From assembly GCA_022824225.1 (NCBI GenBank), contig JAJEAH010000007.1:1-64000 (forward strand): 64,000 nucleotides of DNA. Direction: 5' to 3'. The notes under the pieces were generated by a model that was not told the DNA's origin, ran no database searches, and saw only the letters and a list, made by a program, of their open reading frames with translations. Numbering within the stretch: the stretch's first letter is position 1; the number at the start of each line of letters is the position of its first letter. This document shows, piece by piece, positions 24,292 to 33,298 of the stretch. The DNA is from Chloroflexota bacterium. Its GTDB lineage: Bacteria; Chloroflexota; UBA11872; VXOZ01. A program made the position numbers and the translations under genes.

Positions 24292-25347
24292 ATGCCCTTC
24301 AACTACGAATACGACCGGCGCATTCGCGCCGGCTTCATCGGCTGCGGCAAGCACGCGTTCCAGAGCATCCTGCCCAGCTTGCAGTACGCGCCGGTAGAAC
24401 TGGTCGCCGTGTGCGATCTCATTGCCGAGCGCGCCCAGTTTTGCGCACGGCAGTTCGGGGCGCTGAACTGGTATACGGACTACCATGCAATGCTGGCGGG
24501 GGAAGAGCTCGATGCCGTATTCGTGGTATTGAACCACGATGGGACCGGGCGTCCGCAATACGCGCCGGTGGCGATCGACGTGCTGCGGGCGGGACGGCAC
24601 GTCTGGATCGAGAAGCCGCCGGCCTCAACGCTGGCGGAAGTCGAGCAGATGCGCGCGGCGCGGGACGCCGCCCGGTGCTTCGTGCAGGTGGGCTTCAAGA
24701 AGCCCTTCTATCCGGCCATTCAGCACGCGAAAGACCTGATGACCCAGCCCGAATTCGGCGTTCCGACGTCCGCCTACGTGCACTACGCCGTCGGTTTGCC
24801 GCCCGCGGCGGGGCGACCCCACAGCCGCCAGATGATGCAGTTTCTGCAAATAGGGTGCCATCCGCTATCCACCATGCAGTTTCTGCTGGGCGCGCCGCGC
24901 ACGCTCTATTTTGCCGACGAAGCGCGGCGGGGCAGTTCTCTGGGCGTCTTTACGTTCGCCAACGGCAGCATCGGCTGCTTGCACCAAGCCGCGGGCAAAG
25001 GCGAGCACGCGCCGTGGGACCGGGTGGAGGTGAACGGCGAGGGGGCGTCACTCGTGGTGGAAAACGGCATCGACCTGACGTACTATCCCGCGGGCGCGCC
25101 CCGCTCGCGGGAGACCTTCGTCAGCGACGATGCTGCTGCGCCGCGCCGCTGGCAGCCCGACTTTTCCCACGGGCGTCTGGCCAACAAGGGCCTCTTCCTC
25201 CTGGGCTACGCGCCCGAAATCATCGCCTTTGCCGAGAGCGTGCTGCGCGACACGCCGCCAGCCACCGCAACCCTGGAAGACGCCCGGGACGTCATTCGCA
25301 TGTACCTGGGCTACACCCAGCCGGCCGGACAAGTCATCGAGCTCTAG
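24292..25347 (+). CDS. Gfo/Idh/MocA family oxidoreductase
   Basis: A 351-residue NAD(P)-dependent dehydrogenase. Residues 10-130 form the Rossmann domain (RAGFIGCGKHAFQSILP, VELVAVCDL, ADGRHVWIEKPPAST-like with EKPP as the conserved EKP). Residues 150-330 form the alpha/beta substrate domain with QIGCHPLSTMQFLLG. Family members oxidise sugars, inositols or related compounds; the substrate here is unknown. It starts 99 bases after the HerA-type gene in the same direction. It is one of three such genes in the window and is not a close copy of the others. Confidence 0.9.
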   Translation: MPFNYEYDRRIRAGFIGCGKHAFQSILPSLQYAPVELVAVCDLIAERAQFCARQFGALNWYTDYHAMLAGEELDAVFVVLNHDGTGRPQYAPVAIDVLRAGRHVWIEKPPASTLAEVEQMRAARDAARCFVQVGFKKPFYPAIQHAKDLMTQPEFGVPTSAYVHYAVGLPPAAGRPHSRQMMQFLQIGCHPLSTMQFLLGAPRTLYFADEARRGSSLGVFTFANGSIGCLHQAAGKGEHAPWDRVEVNGEGASLVVENGIDLTYYPAGAPRSRETFVSDDAAAPRRWQPDFSHGRLANKGLFLLGYAPEIIAFAESVLRDTPPATATLEDARDVIRMYLGYTQPAGQVIEL

Positions 25348-25602
25348 GCCGGGGCACAGACGGACAGGAAGGCGCCGTTGCCGCGCAAATTGGCTAGACT
25401 CCTCCGCACCGGGGCGCGCCCGCAAACGCCGCCCGGTCAGGATCGCCGCGCCAGCAATTGCCCAGAATCCCTTGCCCTATACTCACCGCCCGCGGCATCG
25501 CGTTCCCGCAGCGCGGTAAAGGGACCCAGCGCCGCCAACCTCGCGGCAGCCAACCCCTACCACGCCCCGCGACAGACAACATCAAGAGCCAACCGGTCCG
25601 CA

Positions 25603-26562
25603 TCAAACCGGTGGCGGGATGGGCGGCAGGTCGTAGTCGCGCGCCTCCAGCGCCATGATTTGTGCCATCTCGGCCGCCGTAATCGGCTGGCCCGCAGATG
25701 CCCGCACGTTATCCTCCACCTCAGCCACCGTCATCGCGCCGGGAATTACCCCGTGCACGCCCGGCGTTGCCAGCACGAACTGCAGGGCAGCCTGGGTCAT
25801 GGTGCGCTCCGCGGTCAAGAACCGCAGCTTTTCCACCCGGGACAGCACCGCGTCGATGAAGTCCGCCCGGAATTTGCGCCGGTCGTCATGGTCGTCGAAA
25901 ATCGTCTCCCGCGTTATCGCGCCGGTGAGAAAGCCAAAGTAGAAGTTTTCCCGGGCGACAACGCCCACGTTTCGCGCTTGCGCCAAAGGGAAGAGTTCCT
26001 GCGCGGGCAGCGTGTACAACAGTCTGAACGCCTGCTGGATGACGTCCACGTCGCCCTGCTCGATCAGGCGCATGGCCAGGGGAATGCCCTCGTCCACCGA
26101 CATCACCGAGAAGCCCGCGGCCCGGATCTTGCCCTGTTCCTTCAAGCGCACCAAGGCTGCCAAGCCGTCATCCCGGTACAGCGCGTCGTCGGGGCTATGC
26201 AGAAAGTAGATGTCAATGTAGTCGGTCCGCAAGCGGCGCAGGCTGTGCTCCACCTCCCGCATGACCGCAGCGCCGGAATAGTCGAAATTCTGGCGTCCCC
26301 CGGGAAACATGCCCACTTTGGTCGCCAGCACCGCCTCGTGGCGGCGACCTGCCAGTGCGGCGCCAATGACCTCTTCGCTGCGGCCGTTGCCGTACAGCGG
26401 CGCTGTATCGATATGGTTGATACCCAAGTCCAGCGCCCGCCTCAACGCCCGCCGCGACTCCGCATCATCCGCCCTGCCGTAGCGCGTGCCGCCCATCCCC
26501 CACGTTCCCAACCCAATCTCAGAAATGCGTATGCCCGTCCTACCCAGCGTGCGGTACTGCAT
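25603..26562 (-). CDS. Aldo/keto reductase
   Basis: A 319-residue NADP-dependent reductase with the full catalytic tetrad: D52 (HIDTAPLYGNG), Y57, K82 (VLATKVG) and H122 (YFLHSPDD). The rest matches the TIM barrel (IGLGTWGMGG, HSLRRLRTDYIDIY, AALQFVLATPGVHGVIPGAM). Enzymes of this group reduce aldehydes or ketones, or oxidise galactose-like sugars. It is convergent with the Gfo/Idh gene and divergent from sucC. Specific substrate unknown. Confidence 0.93.
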   Translation of the reverse strand: MQYRTLGRTGIRISEIGLGTWGMGGTRYGRADDAESRRALRRALDLGINHIDTAPLYGNGRSEEVIGAALAGRRHEAVLATKVGMFPGGRQNFDYSGAAVMREVEHSLRRLRTDYIDIYFLHSPDDALYRDDGLAALVRLKEQGKIRAAGFSVMSVDEGIPLAMRLIEQGDVDVIQQAFRLLYTLPAQELFPLAQARNVGVVARENFYFGFLTGAITRETIFDDHDDRRKFRADFIDAVLSRVEKLRFLTAERTMTQAALQFVLATPGVHGVIPGAMTVAEVEDNVRASAGQPITAAEMAQIMALEARDYDLPPIPPPV

Positions 26563-26809
26563 GCGTCTCTCTTCCTCTTAAAGATCGTTCACCGGAGTCC
26601 GCCAACTTCCTGCCGCCATGCGTTCAGCGTAGACCTCGGCCGCCGCGAGCACAAGGGCTCTGAAACACCACTGTATTGGCGCTCATAGAAATGGCGTGTC
26701 AAGCCGCCACAACATGACACTGCCCTTATGTCTACTCGACACGCGTTCTCGTTTTCCGGTATCCTGTTGCTGGATTTTTGCGAAAGTTGGGAGTTCAGTC
26801 GCTGAGCAA

Positions 26810-27961
26810 ATGAAGATTCACGAATATCAAGCAAAAGAGCTTTTGGCCCGCTATGGGCTGCCGATTCCGCCCGGGTCCGTGGCCGCCACGCCGGACGAAG
26901 CGCGGGCCGCGGCGGCGGCTATTGGGGGCACGGTGGTCGTCAAGGCCCAGGTGCTCGTGGGCGGACGCGGCAAGGCCGGCGGCGTCAAGCTGGCCGCCAC
27001 GCCGGACGAAGCCGCGGCGCAAGCGGCGGAGATTCTGGGCATGGACATCAAGGGCATTACCGTGCAGCGTGTGCTCGTTGCCCAGGCGGTGGACATCGCG
27101 ACGGAGATATATCTCGGGGTGATTCTCGACCGCACGGCCAAGGCCATCACCATCATGGCCAGCGCCGAAGGCGGCGTGGAAATCGAGGAAGTCGCACGCG
27201 AAACACCGGAGAAGATCCACCGCGTCCACGTGCACCCGCTGGCCGGCTATGCCGACTATCAAGGCCGGAAACTCGCATTTGACATCGGCATCCCGCCGCA
27301 ACTCAGCCGGGATTTCGCCGCAATCGTGCGCGCGCTCGTGCAGGCCCTCGTGGACAACGACGGGGAGTTGGTGGAAATCAACCCGCTCGTCATCACGCAA
27401 GAGGGCGCCATCCAATGCATCGACGCGAAGATAAATCTGGACGACAACGCCCTCTACCGGCACAAGGACCTCGCCGCCCTGCGCGACTTGGATGAAGAGG
27501 AGCCGGCCGAGCGCGCGGCGCGGGAAGCAGGGCTCTCCTTCGTCAAGCTGGACGGCACCATTGGCTGCGTGGTTAATGGAGCGGGTCTTGCCATGGCGAC
27601 CATGGACACAATCAAGCTCAGCGGCGGGAGTCCGGCGAATTTCCTGGACATTGGCGGTGGCGCCCGCGCGGAGAGTGTAGAAAACGCCCTTAAGATCATC
27701 TTGGACGACCCCAACGTGACCGCTGTTCTCTTCAACATCTTTGGCGGTATTACCCGCTGCGATGAGGTGGCCCGCGGCATAGTGAGCGCCTTGCCGTCGC
27801 TGGCCCGCCGGGTGCCCATGGTCGTGCGCCTGGTTGGCACCAATCAGGAAGAGGGACGCGCCATCTTGCGGGAAGCAGGGCTGGTGGCCGCGGACACCAT
27901 GCAGGCCGCATCGCAGGAAGTAGTGCGGGTGGCAGCCGCGCCCCAGGGGGCGGGATCATGA
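26810..27961 (+). CDS. sucC: Succinyl-CoA ligase beta subunit
   Basis: A 383-residue ATP-grasp subunit that, with SucD, interconverts succinate, CoA and ATP (or GTP) with succinyl-CoA. It starts [18 protein letters not shown], as the family does; [17 protein letters not shown] is the nucleotide-binding part; LVEINPLV and [14 protein letters not shown] are near the metal and CoA-binding surface. Length (383) is normal. ATG 26810 is used because the open frame upstream does not match the family; no strong ribosome site is seen. It overlaps sucD by four bases (ATGA). It begins the central-carbon block. Confidence 0.96.
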   Translation: MKIHEYQAKELLARYGLPIPPGSVAATPDEARAAAAAIGGTVVVKAQVLVGGRGKAGGVKLAATPDEAAAQAAEILGMDIKGITVQRVLVAQAVDIATEIYLGVILDRTAKAITIMASAEGGVEIEEVARETPEKIHRVHVHPLAGYADYQGRKLAFDIGIPPQLSRDFAAIVRALVQALVDNDGELVEINPLVITQEGAIQCIDAKINLDDNALYRHKDLAALRDLDEEEPAERAAREAGLSFVKLDGTIGCVVNGAGLAMATMDTIKLSGGSPANFLDIGGGARAESVENALKIILDDPNVTAVLFNIFGGITRCDEVARGIVSALPSLARRVPMVVRLVGTNQEEGRAILREAGLVAADTMQAASQEVVRVAAAPQGAGS

Positions 27962-28824
27962 GTATCCTCGTTGACGAAAACACCCGACTGTTGGTGCAGG
28001 GCATTACCGGACGCGAAGGCGGCTTTCATACCGAGCAAATGGTAGCGTACGGCACCGACGTCGTGGCCGGCGTAACCCCCGGTCGCGGCGGACAAGTAGC
28101 CTGCGGCGCGCCGGTATTCAATACCGTTGCGCAAGCGGTGGCCGAGACCGGCGCCAACACCTCGATCATCTTCGTGCCCGGGCCGTTTGCGCCCGACGCT
28201 ATCACCGAAGCGGTGGATGCCGGAATCCAATTCGTCGTGTGCATCAGTGAGCACATTCCCGTGCAGGACATGCTGCGAGCGCACCATTATGTGCAGTTAA
28301 AGGGCGCGCGCTTGCAGGGACCTAATTGCCCCGGCCTCATTTCTCCCGGCAAGGCCAAGGTCGGCATCATGGCGGGCGACATTCACCAGCCGGGACCCGT
28401 AGGCGTGGTCAGCCGCTCCGGCACGCTGACCTATGAAGTCGTCTCCCATCTCAGCGGCCAAGACGTCGGCCAGTCCACCGTCGTCGGCATTGGGGGCGAC
28501 CCGGTAATCGGCACCGGCTTCATCGACGTGCTCCGCATGTTCCAGGCGGACCCGGACACGGCCGCCGTGGTCATGATCGGCGAAATCGGCGGCACTGACG
28601 AAGAAGAAGCCGCCGCGTTCATCCAGGAGCATATGACCAAGCCGGTGGTCGGCTTCATCGCGGGACGCACCGCGCCGCCGGAAAAACGTATGGGCCATGC
28701 CGGGGCGATCGTGTCCGGCGGGATCGGCACGGCGGATTCGAAGATCGAGGCGCTGCGGGCAGCCGGTGTGCACGTGGCGGACTTCCCCCGCGACGCCGCG
28801 TTGCTTGCCGCAGGACGTCTCTAG
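27958..28824 (+). CDS. sucD: Succinyl-CoA ligase alpha subunit
   Basis: A 288-residue subunit carrying the phosphohistidine: H247 in [13 protein letters not shown]. The CoA-binding N-terminal domain shows [19 protein letters not shown] and NCPGLISPG; a Rossmann loop [15 protein letters not shown] follows. It is coupled to sucC by the ATGA overlap. Product: succinyl-CoA/succinate with substrate-level phosphorylation in the oxidative direction, or the reverse in reductive TCA. The ceramidase-like gene begins 45 bases later. Confidence 0.96.
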   Translation: MSILVDENTRLLVQGITGREGGFHTEQMVAYGTDVVAGVTPGRGGQVACGAPVFNTVAQAVAETGANTSIIFVPGPFAPDAITEAVDAGIQFVVCISEHIPVQDMLRAHHYVQLKGARLQGPNCPGLISPGKAKVGIMAGDIHQPGPVGVVSRSGTLTYEVVSHLSGQDVGQSTVVGIGGDPVIGTGFIDVLRMFQADPDTAAVVMIGEIGGTDEEEAAAFIQEHMTKPVVGFIAGRTAPPEKRMGHAGAIVSGGIGTADSKIEALRAAGVHVADFPRDAALLAAGRL

Positions 28825-28868
28825 CGGCGCGAACCGAAATCAACAGGTATCAGGGAAGGTGATGGTCG

Positions 28869-30182
28869 ATGGCACTACTACTTGGCGCAGCTCAGCGCAA
28901 GATTTCGCCTCCGCTCGGCACGCACATGGCGGGGTACTACCACGTGCGCCCCGCAAGCGCGGTCCACGACGACCTCTTCGCCCGGGCGCTGGTGATCGAC
29001 GACGGCGACACAGCGATTGCTGTAGTTACGTGCGACCTCATCTCCATCAACGAGAACAGCGTTGCAAACGCGCGCCGGCACGTCGCGGACGCAACCGACA
29101 TCCCTGGCGGCAATGTGCTCATTTGCTGCACGCACACCCATACCGGGCCAATTACGCGCGGCGACCGCAGTTCGAGCACGTTCGGCAGCATGAACAGCGA
29201 CTATATGGCCGACCTGGAGCGCGGCATCGCCGACGCCGTAACGGAGGCGTGGCAGAAGCGCTGCGCGGGCACGCTCCGCATCGGCAAGTCGCAGGAAACC
29301 CGCATCGCCTTCAACCGCCGATTCCATATGCGGGACGGCAGCGTCAAGACGAATCCAGGCCGAAACAATCCGGATATCGTCGGCCCGGTCGGGCCAATTG
29401 ACCCCGATGTCTATGCGGTACTGGCAGAATCCCTCGCCGGTGAGCCGTTGGGCGTGCTCATCAACTACTCGCTGCATTCGGACACCACAGGCGGCGACGA
29501 AATTTCTGCCGACTACTCCGGCTGGATGGAAAAGCACCTCAGAAATATGTCGCCGGAACTTGACGACGCGGTGATCCTCTATGCAAACGGCTACTGCGGT
29601 GACATCAACCACGTCAACGTGGACGATCCGGACCAGCTCAAGGGCTTTGTGGAATCCGAACGCATCGGGCGTACTCTTGCGGAAAGTGTGACCCAGGCGC
29701 TCGCGCATCTTGGCCCGGTGGTAGGTGAAAAGGTCTTTGCGGCCCAGCGCGTCGAGGCGTTACCCGCCGTGGTGCCTACGAAGGATGACTTGACGTGGGC
29801 GCGGGAAGCGGTGGCGGCCACGCCCATGGGCGGCGGTCCCGGCCGCGACGACCTGGTGAAAGCGCATCGGGACATAGCGCTGGCGGAAATTGGTCAGCAG
29901 CACTTCCCTACAGAGGTCCAGGTGCTGGCGGTAGGCAACGTCGCAATTTCAGCGCTGCCCGGCGAGATATTCGTTGAACTTGGCCTGGCTATCAAGGAAG
30001 ATTCCCCGTTCGAGCACAACCTGCTGGCAGAGCTAGCCAACGGCAATTTGGGCTACATATGCACGGAAGCGGCGTATCCGCAAGGCGCCTATGAGCCGAC
30101 GTCCAGCCGCGTGCTGCCGGGCTCCGGCGAACAACTCGTGCGGGCCGCGCTCGCGCTGCAAGGGGCAATGTCAGCCAACTAG
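28869..30182 (+). CDS. Neutral/alkaline ceramidase-like hydrolase
   Basis: A 437-residue protein resembling the N-terminal domain of neutral ceramidase (PF04734 family). It has GAAQRKISPPLGTHMAGYY at the start, VTCDLISINE, the zinc-type motif THTHTGP (H89, H91), SLHSDTTGGDEISADYSGW and YANGYCGDINHVN. Such proteins are often annotated as hydrolases of unknown substrate in bacteria; it lacks the C-terminal domain of true ceramidases and has no visible signal peptide, so the substrate may be a different amide or ester. AAGGTGA lies 7 bases before the ATG. It sits between sucCD and the 2-oxoacid oxidoreductase, in line with both. Confidence 0.8.
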   Translation: MALLLGAAQRKISPPLGTHMAGYYHVRPASAVHDDLFARALVIDDGDTAIAVVTCDLISINENSVANARRHVADATDIPGGNVLICCTHTHTGPITRGDRSSSTFGSMNSDYMADLERGIADAVTEAWQKRCAGTLRIGKSQETRIAFNRRFHMRDGSVKTNPGRNNPDIVGPVGPIDPDVYAVLAESLAGEPLGVLINYSLHSDTTGGDEISADYSGWMEKHLRNMSPELDDAVILYANGYCGDINHVNVDDPDQLKGFVESERIGRTLAESVTQALAHLGPVVGEKVFAAQRVEALPAVVPTKDDLTWAREAVAATPMGGGPGRDDLVKAHRDIALAEIGQQHFPTEVQVLAVGNVAISALPGEIFVELGLAIKEDSPFEHNLLAELANGNLGYICTEAAYPQGAYEPTSSRVLPGSGEQLVRAALALQGAMSAN

Positions 30183-30262
30183 CAGGCGGCTACGGGCACG
30201 CACAGCAGACTGGCCATGCCGCCGCGCGCGTCACATCGTAGTATTGATGCGCCCCGGTAGTA

Positions 30263-30268
30263 TATAAT
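30263..30268 (+). promoter_or_regulatory. Possible -10 box (TATAAT) before korA
   Basis: A perfect TATAAT lies 124 bases before the korA ATG in the intergenic region 30183-30391. No good -35 hexamer at 16-18 bases upstream (a TTGATG is 13 away), so this is tentative. Confidence 0.25.
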
Positions 30269-30391
30269 TGATTAAGTGCTTTGAGTTCGACATTTGCGCT
30301 CACGCAGAGCGCATGGGGCGGCTTGCCTGTGAGTTCAGGGAGCGGTCGCGCGGCAACAACAGAAAGTCGCAGGAAGTAAAGTAAACGACCA

Positions 30392-32140
30392 ATGACGAGA
30401 AACGACTTAGTGATCCGCGTCGCCGGCGAGGCCGGCGAGGGGATTCTCTCAACAGGCCAACTGCTCACCCAGGCGGCGCTGCGCGGCGGGTTCCATGTCC
30501 TCACCTATTCCCAACCACCGTCGGAGATCAAGGGCGGGCACGCCTTCTACCAGATTCGGCTGAATACGTACCGCTCGTACAGCAAGGGTGACGACGTTGA
30601 CATCCTGCTCGCCTTCAACCAGGAAGCCTACGACCGCAACGCGGCGGAGACGAAAGACGACGGCCTGCTCGTCTACGACCCTTCCGAAGTTACGCCCTCC
30701 GCAGACAGCCACTTCGTGCAAGTGGAGTTTCCGCTGAACGACATCGCCAAGAACCAGCTCAAGTTTCCCATTGCCAAGAACGTGGTGGCGGTGGGCGCGC
30801 TGGCGGAGCTCTTCGGCCTGCCAACCAAGCACCTGGATTCTCTCATTGAGGAGCGGTGGCTGCGCAAGGGCGAGTCCGTAGTGCAGAAGAACCTCGATGC
30901 GCTGCGGGCCGGCATCGACTATGTCATCGAGAATGTCCCCCAGAGGGACCGTTTTGCCCTCTATCCGGACAAGCCGCACTCAGGCGAAATCCTGATGAGC
31001 GGCAGTGAAGCCATCGGTCTGGGCGCCATTGCCGCGGGGTGCAGTTTCATGTCGGGCTATCCCATCACGCCCGCCAGCGACATCAAAGAATTTCTGGAAA
31101 TCCACCTGCCGAAGACCGGCGGGCATGCGCTGCAAGCCGAAGACGAACTGGCTGCCATCGGCATGGTGCTCGGGGCGTCGTTCGCAGGAGCCAAGTCCAT
31201 GACGGCGACCTCCGGCCCCGGCTTCAGCCTCATGATCGAAATGCTCGGCCTGGCGGCCATGGCCGAACTGCCTTGCGTCATCGTGGACGCGCAGCGGGCG
31301 GGTCCGTCCACCGGCATGCCGACGCGCCACGAGCAGGGCGACCTGTACCAAGCGGCGTTTGCGGGCCATGGCGAGTGCCCCCGCATCGTGCTCGCGCCCA
31401 CGTCGGTGCGCGACTGCTTCTACCAAACGGTAAACGCGTTCAATCTGGCCGAGAAGTACCAAACACCGGTAATCTTGCTGGGTGACACGCTGCTCAACGT
31501 CCGCTCCGAGAGTGTTCCGCGACCTGATCTGCATGAGGTGAAGGTGGTAGACCGGCTCTTGTTCTCCGAGAACGGCAATGGCGTAAGCGGCGTGAACGGT
31601 GAGTACCAACGCTACGTGCTGACCGACAATGGGGTTTCCCCTATGTCCATCCCCGGTCAGGAGGGCGGCCAGTACATTGCCACGGGGCTGGAGCACAACG
31701 AAGAGGGTCTCCACCGGTATGACGAAGCGACGCACAGCATCATGACCCAAAAGCGGTTCCGCAAGCTCGAGCGCGCCTCGCTGGAGGCCCCGGAAGCCGA
31801 TCGGTTTGGCGACCCGGATGCCGAAATCGGCCTCCTTACCTGGGGCTCGACCGTGGGCTCAGTCATCGAGGCGATTCGCGAGGGCGAACGAGAAGGCCTG
31901 AAGCTCGATATGCTGGCGCCAAGAATGCTCATGCCGCTGCCGGAGCATGAGCTCCGCCCCTTCATCGAGAGTAAACGCGTTATCATTATTCCCGAAGTAA
32001 ACTACGTCGGCCAGTTTGCCAATATGGTTACGAGCCAGTATCCCCGGGACTACGTGCGGATCAATCTCTACGGCGGCATGCCGTTCCGCGTCGATCGGCT
32101 ACTGGAACAGATCAGAGAGGAAGTGGCACAGCATGTCTAG
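30392..32140 (+). CDS. korA: 2-oxoacid:ferredoxin oxidoreductase, fused gamma/alpha subunit
   Basis: A 582-residue subunit. Residues 1-185 are the gamma domain (VAGEAGEGILSTGQLL, PSEIKGG), and from about 195 the alpha pyrimidine-binding part (GSEAIGLGAIAAGCSFMSGYPITPASD, MTATSGPGFSLMIEMLG). With KorB it decarboxylates a 2-oxoacid to the acyl-CoA, giving electrons to ferredoxin, and the reaction is reversible. Lack of separate gamma and delta genes matches the two-subunit 2-oxoglutarate type; the substrate (2-oxoglutarate, or another acid) is judged from the sucCD, sdh, mdh neighbours. The korB start overlaps its end by eight bases. Confidence 0.9.
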   Translation: MTRNDLVIRVAGEAGEGILSTGQLLTQAALRGGFHVLTYSQPPSEIKGGHAFYQIRLNTYRSYSKGDDVDILLAFNQEAYDRNAAETKDDGLLVYDPSEVTPSADSHFVQVEFPLNDIAKNQLKFPIAKNVVAVGALAELFGLPTKHLDSLIEERWLRKGESVVQKNLDALRAGIDYVIENVPQRDRFALYPDKPHSGEILMSGSEAIGLGAIAAGCSFMSGYPITPASDIKEFLEIHLPKTGGHALQAEDELAAIGMVLGASFAGAKSMTATSGPGFSLMIEMLGLAAMAELPCVIVDAQRAGPSTGMPTRHEQGDLYQAAFAGHGECPRIVLAPTSVRDCFYQTVNAFNLAEKYQTPVILLGDTLLNVRSESVPRPDLHEVKVVDRLLFSENGNGVSGVNGEYQRYVLTDNGVSPMSIPGQEGGQYIATGLEHNEEGLHRYDEATHSIMTQKRFRKLERASLEAPEADRFGDPDAEIGLLTWGSTVGSVIEAIREGEREGLKLDMLAPRMLMPLPEHELRPFIESKRVIIIPEVNYVGQFANMVTSQYPRDYVRINLYGGMPFRVDRLLEQIREEVAQHV

Positions 32141-32999
32141 TGTTGTAACCGTTGAGAAGCGTAAGGTTGCCGACTACAAGGGCGACGAGCGCCCCACGTG
32201 GTGCCCGGGCTGCGGCGACTTTGGCGTGTTGAACGCTGTTTTCAACGCTCTCAGCAGCCACAATTTCGATCCGCAGAACGTCATCATCGTTTCCGGCATC
32301 GGGTGCTCCAGCCGCTTGCCCTTCTTTACGGACGCCTATGGCTTCCACACCGTGCACGGCCGCGCCATGCCCGTGGCGGCCGGCATCCGCGCGGTACAGC
32401 CGGATATGCCGGTTTTGGCCATGGGCGGCGACGGCGATGCCTTTGCCATCGGTGTGGGCCATCTCATCCACGCCATTCGCCGCAATCTGAACATTTGCTA
32501 CGTGGTCATGGACAACGCGGTATACGGCCTCACCAAGGGGCAGACCTCGCCCACGGCGGAACGCGGTCTGGCGACTAAAGCGACGCCGCAAGGCGCCAGC
32601 GATCCAGCGGTTAACCCGCTCCTGCTGGCCCTGGCCACCGGCTGCACGTTCGTCGCCCGGGGCTTTTCCAGCAAACCGAAGGACTTGGCGGACCTCATCG
32701 CCCGCGGTGTCGCCCATGAAGGCTTCGCCTTCATCGATACGTACAGCCCGTGCCCGACGTTCAATACGGTCAATACGTTCAAATACTACCGTGACGCCAC
32801 GGACGACCTGCCGGCCGATTACGATCCCACGGACTTCAACGCGGCCCTGCGCTACGCCGCCAGTGAGGACCCGCTCTACCTGGGTCTGTACTATCAAGCG
32901 GAGCAGCCGACGTTCGAGGACCACATTCGCAGCACGAAGCCGGCGGCGACAAGCAACGCCATGACCGTGGTAGAAGGCCTCTTCGACCAGATGAGCTAA
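32133..32999 (+). CDS. korB: 2-oxoacid:ferredoxin oxidoreductase beta subunit
   Basis: A 288-residue thiamine diphosphate subunit. TWCPGCGDFGVLNA carries cysteines for an Fe-S cluster; GGDGDAFAIGVGHLIH to VMDNAVYGLTKGQ is the ThDP/Mg motif (GDG...N). SPTAERGLATKATPQG and the GFSFIDTYSPCPTFN-type end follow as in KorB. The ATG at 32133 is chosen because it matches the family start and has AGAGAGGAAG upstream; it overlaps korA by eight bases, so the two are coupled. It forms the ferredoxin-reducing enzyme with KorA. Confidence 0.93.
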   Translation: MSSVVTVEKRKVADYKGDERPTWCPGCGDFGVLNAVFNALSSHNFDPQNVIIVSGIGCSSRLPFFTDAYGFHTVHGRAMPVAAGIRAVQPDMPVLAMGGDGDAFAIGVGHLIHAIRRNLNICYVVMDNAVYGLTKGQTSPTAERGLATKATPQGASDPAVNPLLLALATGCTFVARGFSSKPKDLADLIARGVAHEGFAFIDTYSPCPTFNTVNTFKYYRDATDDLPADYDPTDFNAALRYAASEDPLYLGLYYQAEQPTFEDHIRSTKPAATSNAMTVVEGLFDQMS

Positions 33000-33036
33000 G
33001 GGCGACCGGCCGTTAGGCCGGGCCGCCTGTGCCGAT

Positions 33037-33068
33037 AAGCGGACACCGTTTGCGCGGAGTCCGCTTTT
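33037..33068 (+). terminator. Rho-independent terminator after korB
   Basis: Stem AAGCGGAC / GTCCGCTT with a 14-base loop, followed by TTGCTTTGG. A second small hairpin CCGGCC-GTTA-GGCCGG precedes it at 33006-33021. Ends the korAB transcript 38-68 bases after the stop. Confidence 0.65.
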
Positions 33069-33100
33069 GCTTTGGCCCGTAGGTCAGCCCAGACGCGGGC

Positions 33101-33130
33101 TTAACAACCATACCGCCGGAGCGGTATACT
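33101..33130 (+). promoter_or_regulatory. Predicted promoter with palindrome before sdh operon
   Basis: TTAACA (33101-33106), 18 bases, TATACT (33125-33130). The spacer and -10 overlap a perfect palindrome, TACCGCCGGAGCGGTA (33111-33126), which looks like a repressor operator. It lies about 170 bases before the sdhA ATG. Confidence 0.45.
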
Positions 33131-33298
33131 AGGAGCAGCGGGCCGGGGTACGCGCGAAAGCGACGTGCGGCCCGTGATGTGCGCCGACAGGCGCTCCGTA
33201 GACAGTGCGGTGTGGAATTGGCTAGCGAGGCATGAAACTCGTGACACTTAGAATCTGTGCGTTGAGCGTGGCTGCGCCACGAGTGGGAGAACCGGCCC

